NCBI GenBank assembly: GCA_024231905.1
Contig: JAAEQC010000177.1
Location: 1 to 64,000, forward strand
DNA length: 64,000 nucleotides
Reading direction: 5' to 3'
DNA from: a bacterium
Lineage (GTDB): Bacteria > Krumholzibacteriota > Krumholzibacteriia > LZORAL124-64-63
Part shown: piece after piece, positions 25,295-34,084 of the stretch
Position numbering within the stretch: position 1 is the stretch's first letter
How the letters are laid out: each line of letters begins with the position of its first letter
Notes under the pieces: model-generated
The model's input: only the letters and a program-made list of their open reading frames with translations
Databases searched by the model: none
Told to the model about the DNA's origin: nothing
Program-made: the position numbers and the translations under genes

Positions 25295-27436
25295 TCAGTA
25301 ATCCAGGATGCCCACGAGATCGCTCTCGCGCCTGCCCGCGCGGGAGTAGAGCAGAGCGAGGTTGGCGGGGTCGAAGGCCAGGTCCGGGTCGCCACGGCTG
25401 TCCAGCTCGGCGACCAGGCGCGACGGGCTCCCATCGTAGCGCCGGAATTCCACCCGGTAGCTCCAGTCCTCCACATGGCCGTGCCAGCAGAGGTAGATGC
25501 CATCCGGAGCGGTGGTCCAGCTCACCAGCTCACCTTCTGCCAAGGGGAAAGCCAGGGTGGGTTCGCCGCCGGCGACCGGTATGCTCCAGATCCCCAGGGT
25601 GTCGCGGCGGGAGCGGTTGAAGAGAAAGCGCGTGCCGTCGGGGGTTTCCCGACCGCGCCAGCCGCCGTCCCAGGTGACTCGCACGGCTTCGCCCCCGGTC
25701 CGCGGCCGCTTCCAGAGATCGATGCCGTCATCGGCGGAGCGGCAGAAGTAGATCCAGCGGCCGTCATGGGACCAGGAGGGTTGGCCTTCGTTGCGACCCT
25801 CCTCCGTGAGTACGCGCATTTCACCGCCGTCGGCAGGACAGACGGCGACAGCGCTGGTGCTGCCCTGGACCAAACGGAAGGCGATCTCGGTTCCGTCCGG
25901 TGACCAGGCCGGCGTGCTGGATTCCAGGGTGGGCGATTCGATAACCGCCCGGGCGTTCCCGCCGTCCCGATCCATGATCCACAGCCCCGGTTCGCCGCCG
26001 CGCTGGGACGCGAAGGCGATGCGGCGTCCATCCGGGGACGGGGCGGGTTGCCCGTCATAGAGCGAGGAGGCGATCAGGGGACGCCCGGGCATCGTGCCGT
26101 CGAGACCCTGGAGCGGCAACTCCCAGATGCTCCAGTCCTGGTGGCCCTGGGTGTAGGCCACCAGCCGTGGAGACCGGGCGGCGGAGACGCCGGTCAAGTT
26201 GCGGTCGGCGGAGATCAGGCGGCGCGCACCGCTGGACACATCCAGTTCCCAGAGGCCGTCGCTGGCGGTCACCAACAGGAACCCGCCGTCGCCGGACCAG
26301 GCCAGGTCCACCGGGATCCTCTCGCCCAGGGGCAGGATCGTGACCTCGCCGCCGTCGACAGCCATGACGGCGATCACAAGACCCTCGGTCCGCAGGCGCA
26401 TGAACGCCAGACGGTCCCCCGTCGGGGAATACCGAGGCCGGCGATCCTGCATGACCTCGCCGGTGGGTTCGGTGAGGGCCGTGATCTCGCGCGACTCCAG
26501 GTCGATGCTCTCCAGGCGCCAGTGACGGCGGACGTCGGTGCGGGCGCTGAAGACCAGGCTACGACCATCCGGGGCGAAATCCGGTTCGATGGACGGCCGG
26601 CCCTGGCGCACGGGCACCAGCAACCGCTCGTCGCCGCCGGTGGCGGAGATCATGTGGATCCCCGGCTGGTCTCCCCCCAACCTGGCGTAGGCCACGTGGC
26701 GGGTGTCGTGGGACCAGGCCGGAAACGCGTAATGCCCGGGAACCGAGGTCAACGCCAGCGGCTCCTCCTCGCCCACGGTCAGGACGAAGATGCCGGTGGG
26801 GGTGTCGTCGTCGCCCTCCCAGGCGAAGGCCAGGCGGTCTCCGGCCGGGGTCAGGGCCGGATATTCCTCGACTCCGGGGAGACTCGTCAGTTGCAGAAGG
26901 GTCGGGGTCGAGGGCGCGACTTCGTTCCAGTCTCCGGTGAACCAGACACCGAACGCAACGACTACGACGGCGGCCAGACCGATCAGCCGCCACCGGGATT
27001 GGCGCCCCTGTTTCACGGCCCCGATCGGCGTCCGGTCGCCGGCAATCAGGGGCGCGACCGTGGCCAGAAGCCGATAACCCCGCTTGGGAATGGTCTCGAT
27101 GACCTGCGGGCGGCGCGGGTCGTCCCCGAACACTTTGCGCAGTTCAGACACGGACCGGGTCAGGACCTCGTCCACCACCACCGTGTCCGGCCAGACGGCA
27201 GACATCAGTTCATCGCGGGAAACCACGCCGGGATGCTCGAGCAGGTGCACGAGCACGCGCATGAACTTGTCGGGGATTCGCCGGTCGAGATCCGGGCCGG
27301 TGATGCGGTTCTCGGCGGGCAGGATCCGCCATCGGTCCGCCAGGAGGTAGGCCCGGTGGCCGGCGGCACCGACGTCGTGTCCGGGATTCGCGCTGTTACC
27401 AATCTCGCCCACAAACACCTGCAGTTCGTCAGGCAA
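25295..27436 (-). CDS. Membrane-anchored winged-helix regulator with PD40/TolB propeller (CadC-like)
   Basis: 713 residues. The N-terminal OmpR/CadC winged helix (about 30-110) reads LLADRWRILPAENR, VVSRDELMSAVWPD and ETIPKRGYRLLA. One membrane helix follows at about 150-170. The remaining 540 residues are PD40/TolB-type propeller blades (repeated SPDG/SPTGDRLAF, WSPDGTEIAF, PSWSHDGRWI). The layout is that of a one-component membrane regulator: a DNA-binding head in the cytoplasm and a propeller sensor in the periplasm. The same type of propeller is fused to the kinase at 6120-8819. Confidence 0.9.
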   Translation of the reverse strand: MPDELQVFVGEIGNSANPGHDVGAAGHRAYLLADRWRILPAENRITGPDLDRRIPDKFMRVLVHLLEHPGVVSRDELMSAVWPDTVVVDEVLTRSVSELRKVFGDDPRRPQVIETIPKRGYRLLATVAPLIAGDRTPIGAVKQGRQSRWRLIGLAAVVVVAFGVWFTGDWNEVAPSTPTLLQLTSLPGVEEYPALTPAGDRLAFAWEGDDDTPTGIFVLTVGEEEPLALTSVPGHYAFPAWSHDTRHVAYARLGGDQPGIHMISATGGDERLLVPVRQGRPSIEPDFAPDGRSLVFSARTDVRRHWRLESIDLESREITALTEPTGEVMQDRRPRYSPTGDRLAFMRLRTEGLVIAVMAVDGGEVTILPLGERIPVDLAWSGDGGFLLVTASDGLWELDVSSGARRLISADRNLTGVSAARSPRLVAYTQGHQDWSIWELPLQGLDGTMPGRPLIASSLYDGQPAPSPDGRRIAFASQRGGEPGLWIMDRDGGNARAVIESPTLESSTPAWSPDGTEIAFRLVQGSTSAVAVCPADGGEMRVLTEEGRNEGQPSWSHDGRWIYFCRSADDGIDLWKRPRTGGEAVRVTWDGGWRGRETPDGTRFLFNRSRRDTLGIWSIPVAGGEPTLAFPLAEGELVSWTTAPDGIYLCWHGHVEDWSYRVEFRRYDGSPSRLVAELDSRGDPDLAFDPANLALLYSRAGRRESDLVGILDY

Positions 27437-27558
27437 ACGTTAGCCAGAGGCGTGGTCGTCCATACTACGTCCGGCGACACATTCGCAGATCAAGGTCTCG
27501 TCACACGAAAGAACCCATGCCCCTGGGACGTATCCTATCAGTTGGAAGTTCGGCATGC

Positions 27559-28266
27559 CTACTCTCTCTTTATCCCGCCCAGCGACGCCTCGACGATGGA
27601 CTCCACATGCACCTGCAAGGTGTCCACCAGCGGGCAGGCGGTCGGCACGTTCTCCATGAGTCGCGGCAGTTCGGTGCAGGCCAGGACGGCGCACGCGGCC
27701 CCGCGCTCCTGCAACGTATCGATCATGCGCCCGCACGCCGCCCCGGCCTCGTCGCGGTAGCGGTCCACCGCGAGTTCCTGGTAGATGATGTCGTCGAGCC
27801 GATCGATGTCGGCAATGTCCGGGATCAGGACCTCGATGCCGTGGCGTTCGGCGAGACGGTCCACGTAGAAGGACTCGCGCAAGGTGTGCCGCGTGCCCAG
27901 CAGTCCGGCGCGGGTCAATCCCCGGACACGGAGATGGGCGCCGACGGCGTCGACCATGTTCACCACCGGCAGACCCACCACCCGCTCCACGTCGTCCGCC
28001 ACCATGTGCACCGTATTCACACCCAGGGCCAGGACCTCCGCCCCGGCTCGCCGCAAGCGGTCGGCGGCGTCGATCATCTCGGCCCGGACCCCGCCCCAAC
28101 CCTGGCCGTCGTGAATCGCCAGGTGCTCCTGGAAGTTCACACTCCACAGGACCAGGCGCAGGGAGTGGGCGCCGCCGAGGCGGTCCTGGGTCGCCAGGTT
28201 CAAGGCCCGGTAGTAGCGCTCGGTGGAGGTCCAGCTCATGCCGCCGATCAGTCCCACGGTCTTCAT
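27559..28266 (-). CDS. Aspartate/glutamate-racemase-family protein lacking the first catalytic cysteine
   Basis: 235 residues from the ATG at 28266. Upstream in-frame sequence belongs to the GntR gene in another frame. KTVGLIGGMSWTSTERYYR and the overall pattern match the YgeA branch of aspartate/glutamate/hydantoin racemases. The second cysteine is present in LACTEL. At the first catalytic position the family has CTNTMH, but this protein reads GVNTVH, codon GGT instead of a cysteine codon. It may therefore act as a one-base racemase, be stereospecific for exchange, or have another activity. Its start overlaps the GntR stop by four bases, so the regulator probably controls its own racemase. 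Confidence 0.85.
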   Translation of the reverse strand: MKTVGLIGGMSWTSTERYYRALNLATQDRLGGAHSLRLVLWSVNFQEHLAIHDGQGWGGVRAEMIDAADRLRRAGAEVLALGVNTVHMVADDVERVVGLPVVNMVDAVGAHLRVRGLTRAGLLGTRHTLRESFYVDRLAERHGIEVLIPDIADIDRLDDIIYQELAVDRYRDEAGAACGRMIDTLQERGAACAVLACTELPRLMENVPTACPLVDTLQVHVESIVEASLGGIKRE

Positions 28267-28961
28267 GATGCCTGCGCCTCCTCGTCGTTTCGCGTGGCGG
28301 CGGCGGCCAGGAGCCTCTCCTTCACCAGGACCCAATGACGTTCCAGGAGTGCCGCGCCCCGACCGCCGTTGCCGGCAGCCACGGCGTCGATGATCGCCTT
28401 GTGCTCGGCTACGGAACGTTCGCCGACGGTGCCGACGGACCGGAAGTAGAAAACGCCCATGCGGCGGACCTTGATCCGCACCCGGTCGGCGATGGTCGTC
28501 AGTTCGGGATTCCGCGCCGCCGCGATGACGGCCCGGTGGAATGCGCGGTTCGCCTCGGCGGCGCCACCGTGGTCCTCCTTGGCAACGCAGGCGGCCAGCT
28601 TCCGATTGATCCGACGCAGATCCTTGACGGTGCCCTCGTCCATGCGGGCAACCGCCTCCTTGATCGCCAGGGCCTCGAGGCTGCCTATGATGGGGATCAG
28701 GTGGGCGATGTCCGCGGCGGTGATCTCGGTGACCACGGGGCACCGATTGGCCTCGGCCCGTACCAGTCCGTCGGCCACGAGCAGCCGGACCGCCTCCCTG
28801 ACCGGTGTGCGGCTGATGCCCAGGTGTCGAGCCACAACCAACTCCCGGATTCGTTCGCCGGGAGCCAGGATGCCGTCGGCGATCCAGTCGCTCAGTTCGT
28901 CGTAGACGCGGCGGTAAAGGAGCGAGCCGGTCTCGAAGCCGATTGTGCTGGGGACGGGCAT
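28263..28961 (-). CDS. GntR-family regulator (FadR/FCD subfamily)
   Basis: 232 residues from the ATG at 28961, which has aggagg eight bases upstream; a GTG nine bases earlier overlaps that site. The winged helix (about 15-85) reads GERIRELVVARHLGISRTPVREAVRLLVADGLV. The C-terminal helical FCD domain binds an acid ligand, often through metal, with candidate ligands in RAFHRAVIAAARNPEL and EHKAIIDA. It is translationally coupled to the racemase gene (ATGA), so the effector is likely an amino acid or related carboxylate. A -10-like TATAAT lies just upstream (28987-28982). Confidence 0.9.
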   Translation of the reverse strand: MPVPSTIGFETGSLLYRRVYDELSDWIADGILAPGERIRELVVARHLGISRTPVREAVRLLVADGLVRAEANRCPVVTEITAADIAHLIPIIGSLEALAIKEAVARMDEGTVKDLRRINRKLAACVAKEDHGGAAEANRAFHRAVIAAARNPELTTIADRVRIKVRRMGVFYFRSVGTVGERSVAEHKAIIDAVAAGNGGRGAALLERHWVLVKERLLAAAATRNDEEAQAS

Positions 28962-28997
28962 GAAGGACACCTCCTACCTAGATTATAATGTATTAAC

Positions 28998-29070
28998 AGT
29001 GTCTCGAATAGTGTTTTTGGAGGATTTGTGGGCCCCGGGGGCCTTTATAGTGTCGTTTCCGAGTGTTTTG
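28998..29070. repeat. Direct repeats in the GntR upstream region
   Basis: Two related 21-22 base units, beginning agtgtctcgaatagtg at 28998 and agtgtcgtttccgagtg at 29049, start 51 bases apart, and both end in gtgtttt. An inverted copy of the first core (cgagacac) lies at 29121-29128. They are candidate binding sites for the GntR protein encoded just downstream on the minus strand. Confidence 0.45.
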
Positions 29071-29152
29071 TTGATACATACGGCGCATATGGCGACCAGA
29101 CGAAGGCCGGAAACATTGTCCGAGACACGAACTCGCGCACCTCCAATAGGAA

Positions 29153-29178
29153 GCGGCCCCGCCCGAAGGCGGGGCCGC
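29153..29178 (-). terminator. Hairpin terminator after the TonB-dependent receptor gene
   Basis: A perfect 11-base GC stem, gcggccccgcc (29153-29163) with ggcggggccgc (29168-29178), has a cgaa loop (ttcg on the transcript). It is 24 bases past the receptor stop. No long U-run follows. Confidence 0.8.
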
Positions 29179-29201
29179 AACTCGTTGCGAACGGATGAAC
29201 C

Positions 29202-31433
29202 CTAGAACGCCCTGCGCACCTCCACGCCGAAGGTCCGCGGCTCGTTCACGAAGCCGGTCAGGTTGTTGAAGTCGATGCCGCCGGTCCGGGTCAGGTTGTC
29301 GGTGATGTTCCGACCGAAGGCTGCGAACTCCCACATGCGGTCGTAAGTAGCGTAGCCCAACCGGACGCCGCCCTCGAAGAGGTTGTCCTCGGTGAACTCG
29401 ACCGAGTCGTACAGGAAGAAACTGACTTCGCTGCGGTAGGCCCAGTCGGTGAAGAGGAAGACCTCACCGGCGTCGCCCGCGGCCACGGAACCGCGCAGAG
29501 TGGCGTTGAAGACCCACTCGGGGGCGTTGGGCAGGCGGTTGCCGTCGATGGACACGATGCCCGGGCTCAATTCGGGATCGTTCACCGTCAGGCCGGCGGC
29601 GCCACCCGGAGCCACGCCCAGGCCCTCGTCCTTGATCTCTGTCTTGTTGTAGCTGGTACCGATGGTCACCAGGAGGTTGCTGGCGGGCAGCCACTCCAGT
29701 TCCGCCTCGAAGCCCATGCCCACGGTCTCGTCGGCGTTGAGGAGGCGCGTGACGTTGGACGAGCCACCCACGGCGGTCAGCTGCTGGTCACTCATGATGT
29801 AGTGGAAGAGGCTGACGTTGGCGCGGGCTTTGCGGCCCAGCCTGGCCTTGGTGCCCACCTCGTAGCTGGTGATCTTCTCGGTTTCGCCGACGGTAACTTC
29901 GCCGCCGAAGAGCAGGCGTCCCTGGAAGCTGGGAGCGCGGAAGCCCCGAGCCACCCGGCCGTAGAGATTCACGTCGTCGTTGACGGTGTAGAGGCCGTTG
30001 AGGTCCCAGCTGACGAAGTCCGCGTCGCTGCTCATCTCGATGGGAGCGATCAGACCCTGGGTCGGGTAGACCTCTTCGGTGCGCTCGGCCATGAAGTCCT
30101 TGGTTTCGTCCGAGTAGCGCAGGCCGCCGGAGGCCTTGAACTTCTCGGACAGCTGGTAATCCAGGGTGCCGAAGAGGGCCCAGGCGCTGGTGTCCTGGGT
30201 CTGGCGCGCGTAACCGGACTGGGGGCCGGCGGTTTCGCCGGTGTTGTCCGTCACGTAGTTGAAGGTCTCGATCTCCAGGTCCTCGTCGAAGTAGAAGAAC
30301 CCGGCCTGGAAGTTCATGGGGCCGTCGTAGTTGCTGGCCAGGCGGACTTCCTGGGTGATCTGGGTCAGGTCGGGAATGCCGTCGGCGGACTCGGAGTCGA
30401 AGGGGACATCGGCATCGGCGCTGAGCCCGCCGTCGATGTCGCCGCGGCTGTAGATCTCGCCCGTCTCGTAACCCGAGACAGCGGTGAGGGTCAGGTCGCC
30501 CATGGCGTAGTTCAGGGTCAGGACGCCGCCCTTCTCCTTCACTTCCTGTTCGTTGCCGCCGTCGACGGCGATCTCGTCGCGCTCGAAGCCGTCACGGATC
30601 TCGTTGCTGCCGGGCTCGACGATGTTGGCCCGGAACAAGCGGGCGGTGCCGTCCAGGTCGCGCAGGTGCACGTTCAGCAGGGCGCTGAAGTCCTCGCTCG
30701 GAGTGAGCAGGAACTGCAGGCGGCCGGCCAGGTCGGTGTAGCCGCCTAGAGCGTCGTCTTCGCCCGTGTGGGTGTTGGTCACCCAGTCCTGGCGGCTCTG
30801 GTAGAGGAACGAGGCGCGCACGGCCAGCATGTCCTCGACCACGGCGCCACCGGCGGCGCCCTCGAACTGCATGGTGCCGTAGTTGCCGTAGGAGACGCGG
30901 CCGAAGCCGTCGGTCTCGAACTTCGGCTTGCGGGACTCGAACTTCACGATGCCCGCCGGGGTGTTGCGGCCGAAGAGCGTACCCTGGGGACCGCGCAGGA
31001 CCTCGATGCGCTCCATGTCGAAGATGGGGAAGCCCTTGAGGATCGGGTTCTCCAGCACGACCCCGTCGTAGACCAGGGACACGGGCTGGGAGGCGTTGAG
31101 GTCGAAATCGGTGTTGCCCAGGCCACGGATGTAGAACCGCGGCAGGGTGCGGCCGAAGGAGGATTCGACGTGCAGGCTCGGTACCCGCGACGACAGCAGC
31201 CGGATGTCCTGGCCGCCGGAAGTGATCACGTCCAGCTTCTCGTCGCTGAGCGTGGCCACCGACGAGGGAACCTCGCGGAGTCCCTGTTCCTTCTTCTGGG
31301 CCGTGACGACGACTTCTTCGAAGGCGTCATCGGATTCGGGGGTGGCTTCGTCCTGGGCGTAGGCGAATCCCGTCAGCGACAGGGCCAGGATGAAGACTGC
31401 GGCGAGCGTCAGCCATTTCCGGTAGTTCAACAT
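29202..31433 (-). CDS. TonB-dependent outer-membrane receptor
   Basis: 743 residues. The signal peptide is about 1-27. A TonB box, EEVVVTAQKKEQ, lies at about 39-50. The plug domain (about 55-165) has RVPSLHVESSFG, RFYIRGLGNTDF and RIEVLRGPQGTLFGRNTPAG. The barrel runs to the C-terminal strand ending in VEVRRAF. The plug style is that of the CirA/Fiu and general carbohydrate- or siderophore-type receptors, and the substrate is not readable. It probably depends on the TonB system at 19193-24166. It lies upstream of the GntR/racemase pair but is separated from it by a terminator. Confidence 0.93.
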   Translation of the reverse strand: MLNYRKWLTLAAVFILALSLTGFAYAQDEATPESDDAFEEVVVTAQKKEQGLREVPSSVATLSDEKLDVITSGGQDIRLLSSRVPSLHVESSFGRTLPRFYIRGLGNTDFDLNASQPVSLVYDGVVLENPILKGFPIFDMERIEVLRGPQGTLFGRNTPAGIVKFESRKPKFETDGFGRVSYGNYGTMQFEGAAGGAVVEDMLAVRASFLYQSRQDWVTNTHTGEDDALGGYTDLAGRLQFLLTPSEDFSALLNVHLRDLDGTARLFRANIVEPGSNEIRDGFERDEIAVDGGNEQEVKEKGGVLTLNYAMGDLTLTAVSGYETGEIYSRGDIDGGLSADADVPFDSESADGIPDLTQITQEVRLASNYDGPMNFQAGFFYFDEDLEIETFNYVTDNTGETAGPQSGYARQTQDTSAWALFGTLDYQLSEKFKASGGLRYSDETKDFMAERTEEVYPTQGLIAPIEMSSDADFVSWDLNGLYTVNDDVNLYGRVARGFRAPSFQGRLLFGGEVTVGETEKITSYEVGTKARLGRKARANVSLFHYIMSDQQLTAVGGSSNVTRLLNADETVGMGFEAELEWLPASNLLVTIGTSYNKTEIKDEGLGVAPGGAAGLTVNDPELSPGIVSIDGNRLPNAPEWVFNATLRGSVAAGDAGEVFLFTDWAYRSEVSFFLYDSVEFTEDNLFEGGVRLGYATYDRMWEFAAFGRNITDNLTRTGGIDFNNLTGFVNEPRTFGVEVRRAF

Positions 31434-31545
31434 GCGTCAGCCTCCTGGGTAGGCGGTCCGAACGTCCTCATGTCCAGCTTCCGGAATGAAACCCTAGCAA
31501 ATCATTAACAGGAAGTCGCGCAAATTCGGGAGAAATGTTAAACCA

Positions 31546-32247
31546 TTACGGAATAATGGATAAGGCGATTTCCGCCATGAGGGGGAAGCCTCTCTCGCGC
31601 ACTTCGGCGGAAGCTTCCTTCCTGGTGACGAGGCTGTCGCTCACGGTCAGGATCGACAGGGCGCGGGCCCCGTGCTTGGCCGCCAGGGTGTAGAGCGCGG
31701 TGGTCTCCATCTCGCAGGCGAGAGTTCCGTAGGCGGCCCACTTCTTCCACCACTCGGGATCGTCGTCGTAGAAGGTGTCCGAGGAGTAGATGCCGCCCAC
31801 GTGGACCGTGGCTTCACGCTCGCGCGCGGCCTCGTAGGCTCCGAGCAGCAGCTCGAAATCGGCGGCGGGCGCGTAGTCCAGACCGCCGAAGCGGTGGCGG
31901 TTCACCTGGGAGTTGGTGGACGAGGTCATGGGCAGGATGAGGTCGCCGATCTCCAGCTCCGGCTGCAGGGCGCCGCAGGTGCCCACGCGCATGAGGGTCG
32001 TCACATCGTACTCGCGGACGAGCTCGTTGACGTAGATCGACAAGGTGGGCATACCCATGCCCGTACCCATGACCGAGACCCGCTTGTTCCCGTGGCGGCC
32101 GGTGAAACCCAGCATGCCCCGTACCTCGTTGAAGCAGACCACGTCCGACAGGAAGTGCTCGGCGAAGAACCTCGCCCGCAGCGGATCGCCCGGCAGCAGG
32201 ATCGTCGGGGCGATTTGACCCTTTTCGGCGCCGATGTGGATGCTCAT
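31546..32247 (-). CDS. deoD: Purine-nucleoside phosphorylase, DeoD type
   Basis: 233 residues from the ATG at 32247 (gggaggggaag-like ribosome site upstream). The hexameric PNP/uridine phosphorylase family motifs are present: [12 protein letters not shown] at the start, LLPGDPLRA for phosphate, [18 protein letters not shown] for ribose, and the catalytic aspartate in VSDSLV. It cleaves purine ribonucleosides or deoxyribonucleosides with phosphate in salvage. A six-base hairpin (31543-31559) covers the stop codon. It appears monocistronic. Confidence 0.93.
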   Translation of the reverse strand: MSIHIGAEKGQIAPTILLPGDPLRARFFAEHFLSDVVCFNEVRGMLGFTGRHGNKRVSVMGTGMGMPTLSIYVNELVREYDVTTLMRVGTCGALQPELEIGDLILPMTSSTNSQVNRHRFGGLDYAPAADFELLLGAYEAAREREATVHVGGIYSSDTFYDDDPEWWKKWAAYGTLACEMETTALYTLAAKHGARALSILTVSDSLVTRKEASAEVRERGFPLMAEIALSIIP

Positions 32248-32364
32248 GGACTTCCCCTCCTGCGGCCTCGATGACGGGGCCCGGCCGCACAAAGCCGGTT
32301 GCCCCCGGGACCGATCCGGCGCATGATCGCCCGGCGATCGCCCCGTCCCGAACCAGGAGTATCC

Positions 32365-32811
32365 ATGGCCCTGCCCCGTCTCGACAAGGCGAATCTCCAG
32401 CGCTTCCTGCGCTTCGGCATCGTGGGTGGGCTCGGCGTAGCGGTGAACCTGGGAATGCACGCACTGCTGTACCATGTGGCCGGACTACCGGACTTCGCGG
32501 CCCGCGTCCTGGCCATCGAAGTGGCCGTCCTCCACAACTTCACCTGGCACCGGCGCTGGGTGTGGGCCGACCGACAGAATGAGGCGCCGTCCCTGGCGAT
32601 CCAGCTCCTGCGCTACCACCTGGGAACACTCCTCAGTTCCTACATCATCACCCTGGCCGCCGGCTGGGCATTGATGCAGGTGCTGCCGGACATGCCCGTG
32701 CGCGAGACGGCCGGCCACCTGGGCGGCATCGGCTGCGGCATGGTGGTGAACTTCCTGCTGGCGGACGGGTGGGTCTTCGCGCGGAAGAAGCGCAACGTGA
32801 CGGGCGACTAG
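32365..32811 (+). CDS. GtrA-family membrane protein
   Basis: 148 residues from the ATG at 32365 (aggagt nearby); an upstream GTG-type start adds 22 unlikely residues. Four membrane helices, with [23 protein letters not shown] and the [10 protein letters not shown] and [10 protein letters not shown] motifs, define GtrA/DPMS-like flippases. These help move polyprenyl-linked sugars across the membrane for cell-surface polymers. No glycosyltransferase gene is adjacent. Its stop overlaps the convergent propeller gene by four bases. Confidence 0.88.
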   Translation: MALPRLDKANLQRFLRFGIVGGLGVAVNLGMHALLYHVAGLPDFAARVLAIEVAVLHNFTWHRRWVWADRQNEAPSLAIQLLRYHLGTLLSSYIITLAAGWALMQVLPDMPVRETAGHLGGIGCGMVVNFLLADGWVFARKKRNVTGD

Positions 32812-33989
32812 TTCGCCCGGCCCAGACCGATCACGTAATGCCAAACGTCGTCCGGGTCCACCCTGTCCTCCTGGCCGTCCAGCCGCGGCCGGACCGCGCG
32901 ACCGGCCTGCACCCATCCCTTCAACAGCAGGGCCCGGCCGTCGGGCAGCAGCACGAGACGGTCGCTCCGGGGGTCCCCGGGGGCCTCCACTTCCAGACGG
33001 TGACTGAAACCTCCGGCAGCGTCGAAGACATCCCAGGTTTCGAAGATCCGGTCGGGGTTGTCGCGGGCTCCCTCGGAGGTCAGGACGTGGAGTTCTCCGG
33101 CGTCGGTCACCTGCAGGCGCTCCACGCAGGGATCATTAGGCTCGACTTCCGAGTCGAGACGGACCCGCCGGCCGTCGAGCATCATGACGACGGCTTCCTG
33201 GATCTCCTCGATCTCCTCGGCAGTCCGCCCGTGGGCCCGGCACCGTCCTTCGACGGTACTGACGAGTTCGCCGGCGGCGCCACGCACTTCGACGGCGAAA
33301 CGATCCCGATGTGGAGCCAGGTACACGTGTCCGTCAGGACCGAGGTTCCACCGGCCGTGCTGGACGAAGTCCTCGTCCCGTTCCACGAACAGGCGGGTGA
33401 CGATCAGCCGGCCGCGGGGCCGCTCGAGCAGGCGGTGCCGCTCGCGACCCTCGGCGTCCACCACCGCCAACAGCTGCGTGTACATGCCCCGGTGGAACTC
33501 CTCGCCGCTGAAGACAAGGGTGCCGCCGCGGGCGCGGACACCGGTCAGGATGAAGGCCCCGCCCTGATCGGCCGCCTCGGGCCCCCCCGCGTGAATGGTG
33601 CCTCGTGGCGTTCCGTCCAGATCCAGGAGGATGACCTTCCCCGGCAGCCGCTGGACCACGCCCAGGGTCCGGTCGTCCAGGAATTCCAGGCCCACCGGGC
33701 GCCGGAACTCGCCGGGACCGTCGCCCTCGCGGCCCAGGGTGCGCACGAGTTCTCCGCCTCCGTCCAGGACCACCACCTGGTTGCGCTGGGAGTCGAGGAG
33801 ATAGAGAAGGCCGTCGGGCCCCCGGCGGACCGCCGCGACCATGCCGAAGAAGAGATCGTCGTCCTCGGCGCCCCGGCGCCACTGCTCGGTGAAGGAACAG
33901 CGGACGACGGGTTCGTCACCGGCCGCGGCGGATGCCGCCGCTAAAAGCAGGAACAGAGCGCAGAAGAACAACGGGCACCGGCGGAGCAT
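32808..33989 (-). CDS. Secreted 6-bladed beta-propeller protein
   Basis: 393 residues. The signal peptide (1-22) is followed by NHL-like blades such as LLYLLDSQRNQVVVLD and LVRTLGREGDGPGEFRRPVGLEF. Such proteins bind ligands or partners outside the cell, and no catalytic residues are evident. A clearly related gene begins at 63059, where GREGDGPGE recurs. It is convergent with the GtrA gene. Confidence 0.8.
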   Translation of the reverse strand: MLRRCPLFFCALFLLLAAASAAAGDEPVVRCSFTEQWRRGAEDDDLFFGMVAAVRRGPDGLLYLLDSQRNQVVVLDGGGELVRTLGREGDGPGEFRRPVGLEFLDDRTLGVVQRLPGKVILLDLDGTPRGTIHAGGPEAADQGGAFILTGVRARGGTLVFSGEEFHRGMYTQLLAVVDAEGRERHRLLERPRGRLIVTRLFVERDEDFVQHGRWNLGPDGHVYLAPHRDRFAVEVRGAAGELVSTVEGRCRAHGRTAEEIEEIQEAVVMMLDGRRVRLDSEVEPNDPCVERLQVTDAGELHVLTSEGARDNPDRIFETWDVFDAAGGFSHRLEVEAPGDPRSDRLVLLPDGRALLLKGWVQAGRAVRPRLDGQEDRVDPDDVWHYVIGLGRAN

Positions 33990-34084
33990 GGCATCCCCTC
34001 GCGACGGGGTGGGACGGCGACGCGACCGCCATGAATCTGCAGCGGCGGTCGGGACGCGTCAATCCCGGCAGCGGGAATCGTCCT

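Noticed and set aside
28267-28743. Upstream extension of the racemase reading frame
   Set aside because: It lies over the GntR gene in another frame and shows no racemase similarity; the ATG at 28266 overlapping the GntR stop is the natural start.
31543-31559. Hairpin ccatta/taatgg over the deoD stop as a terminator
   Set aside because: The stem is only six AT-rich pairs and overlaps the coding end; too weak to call.
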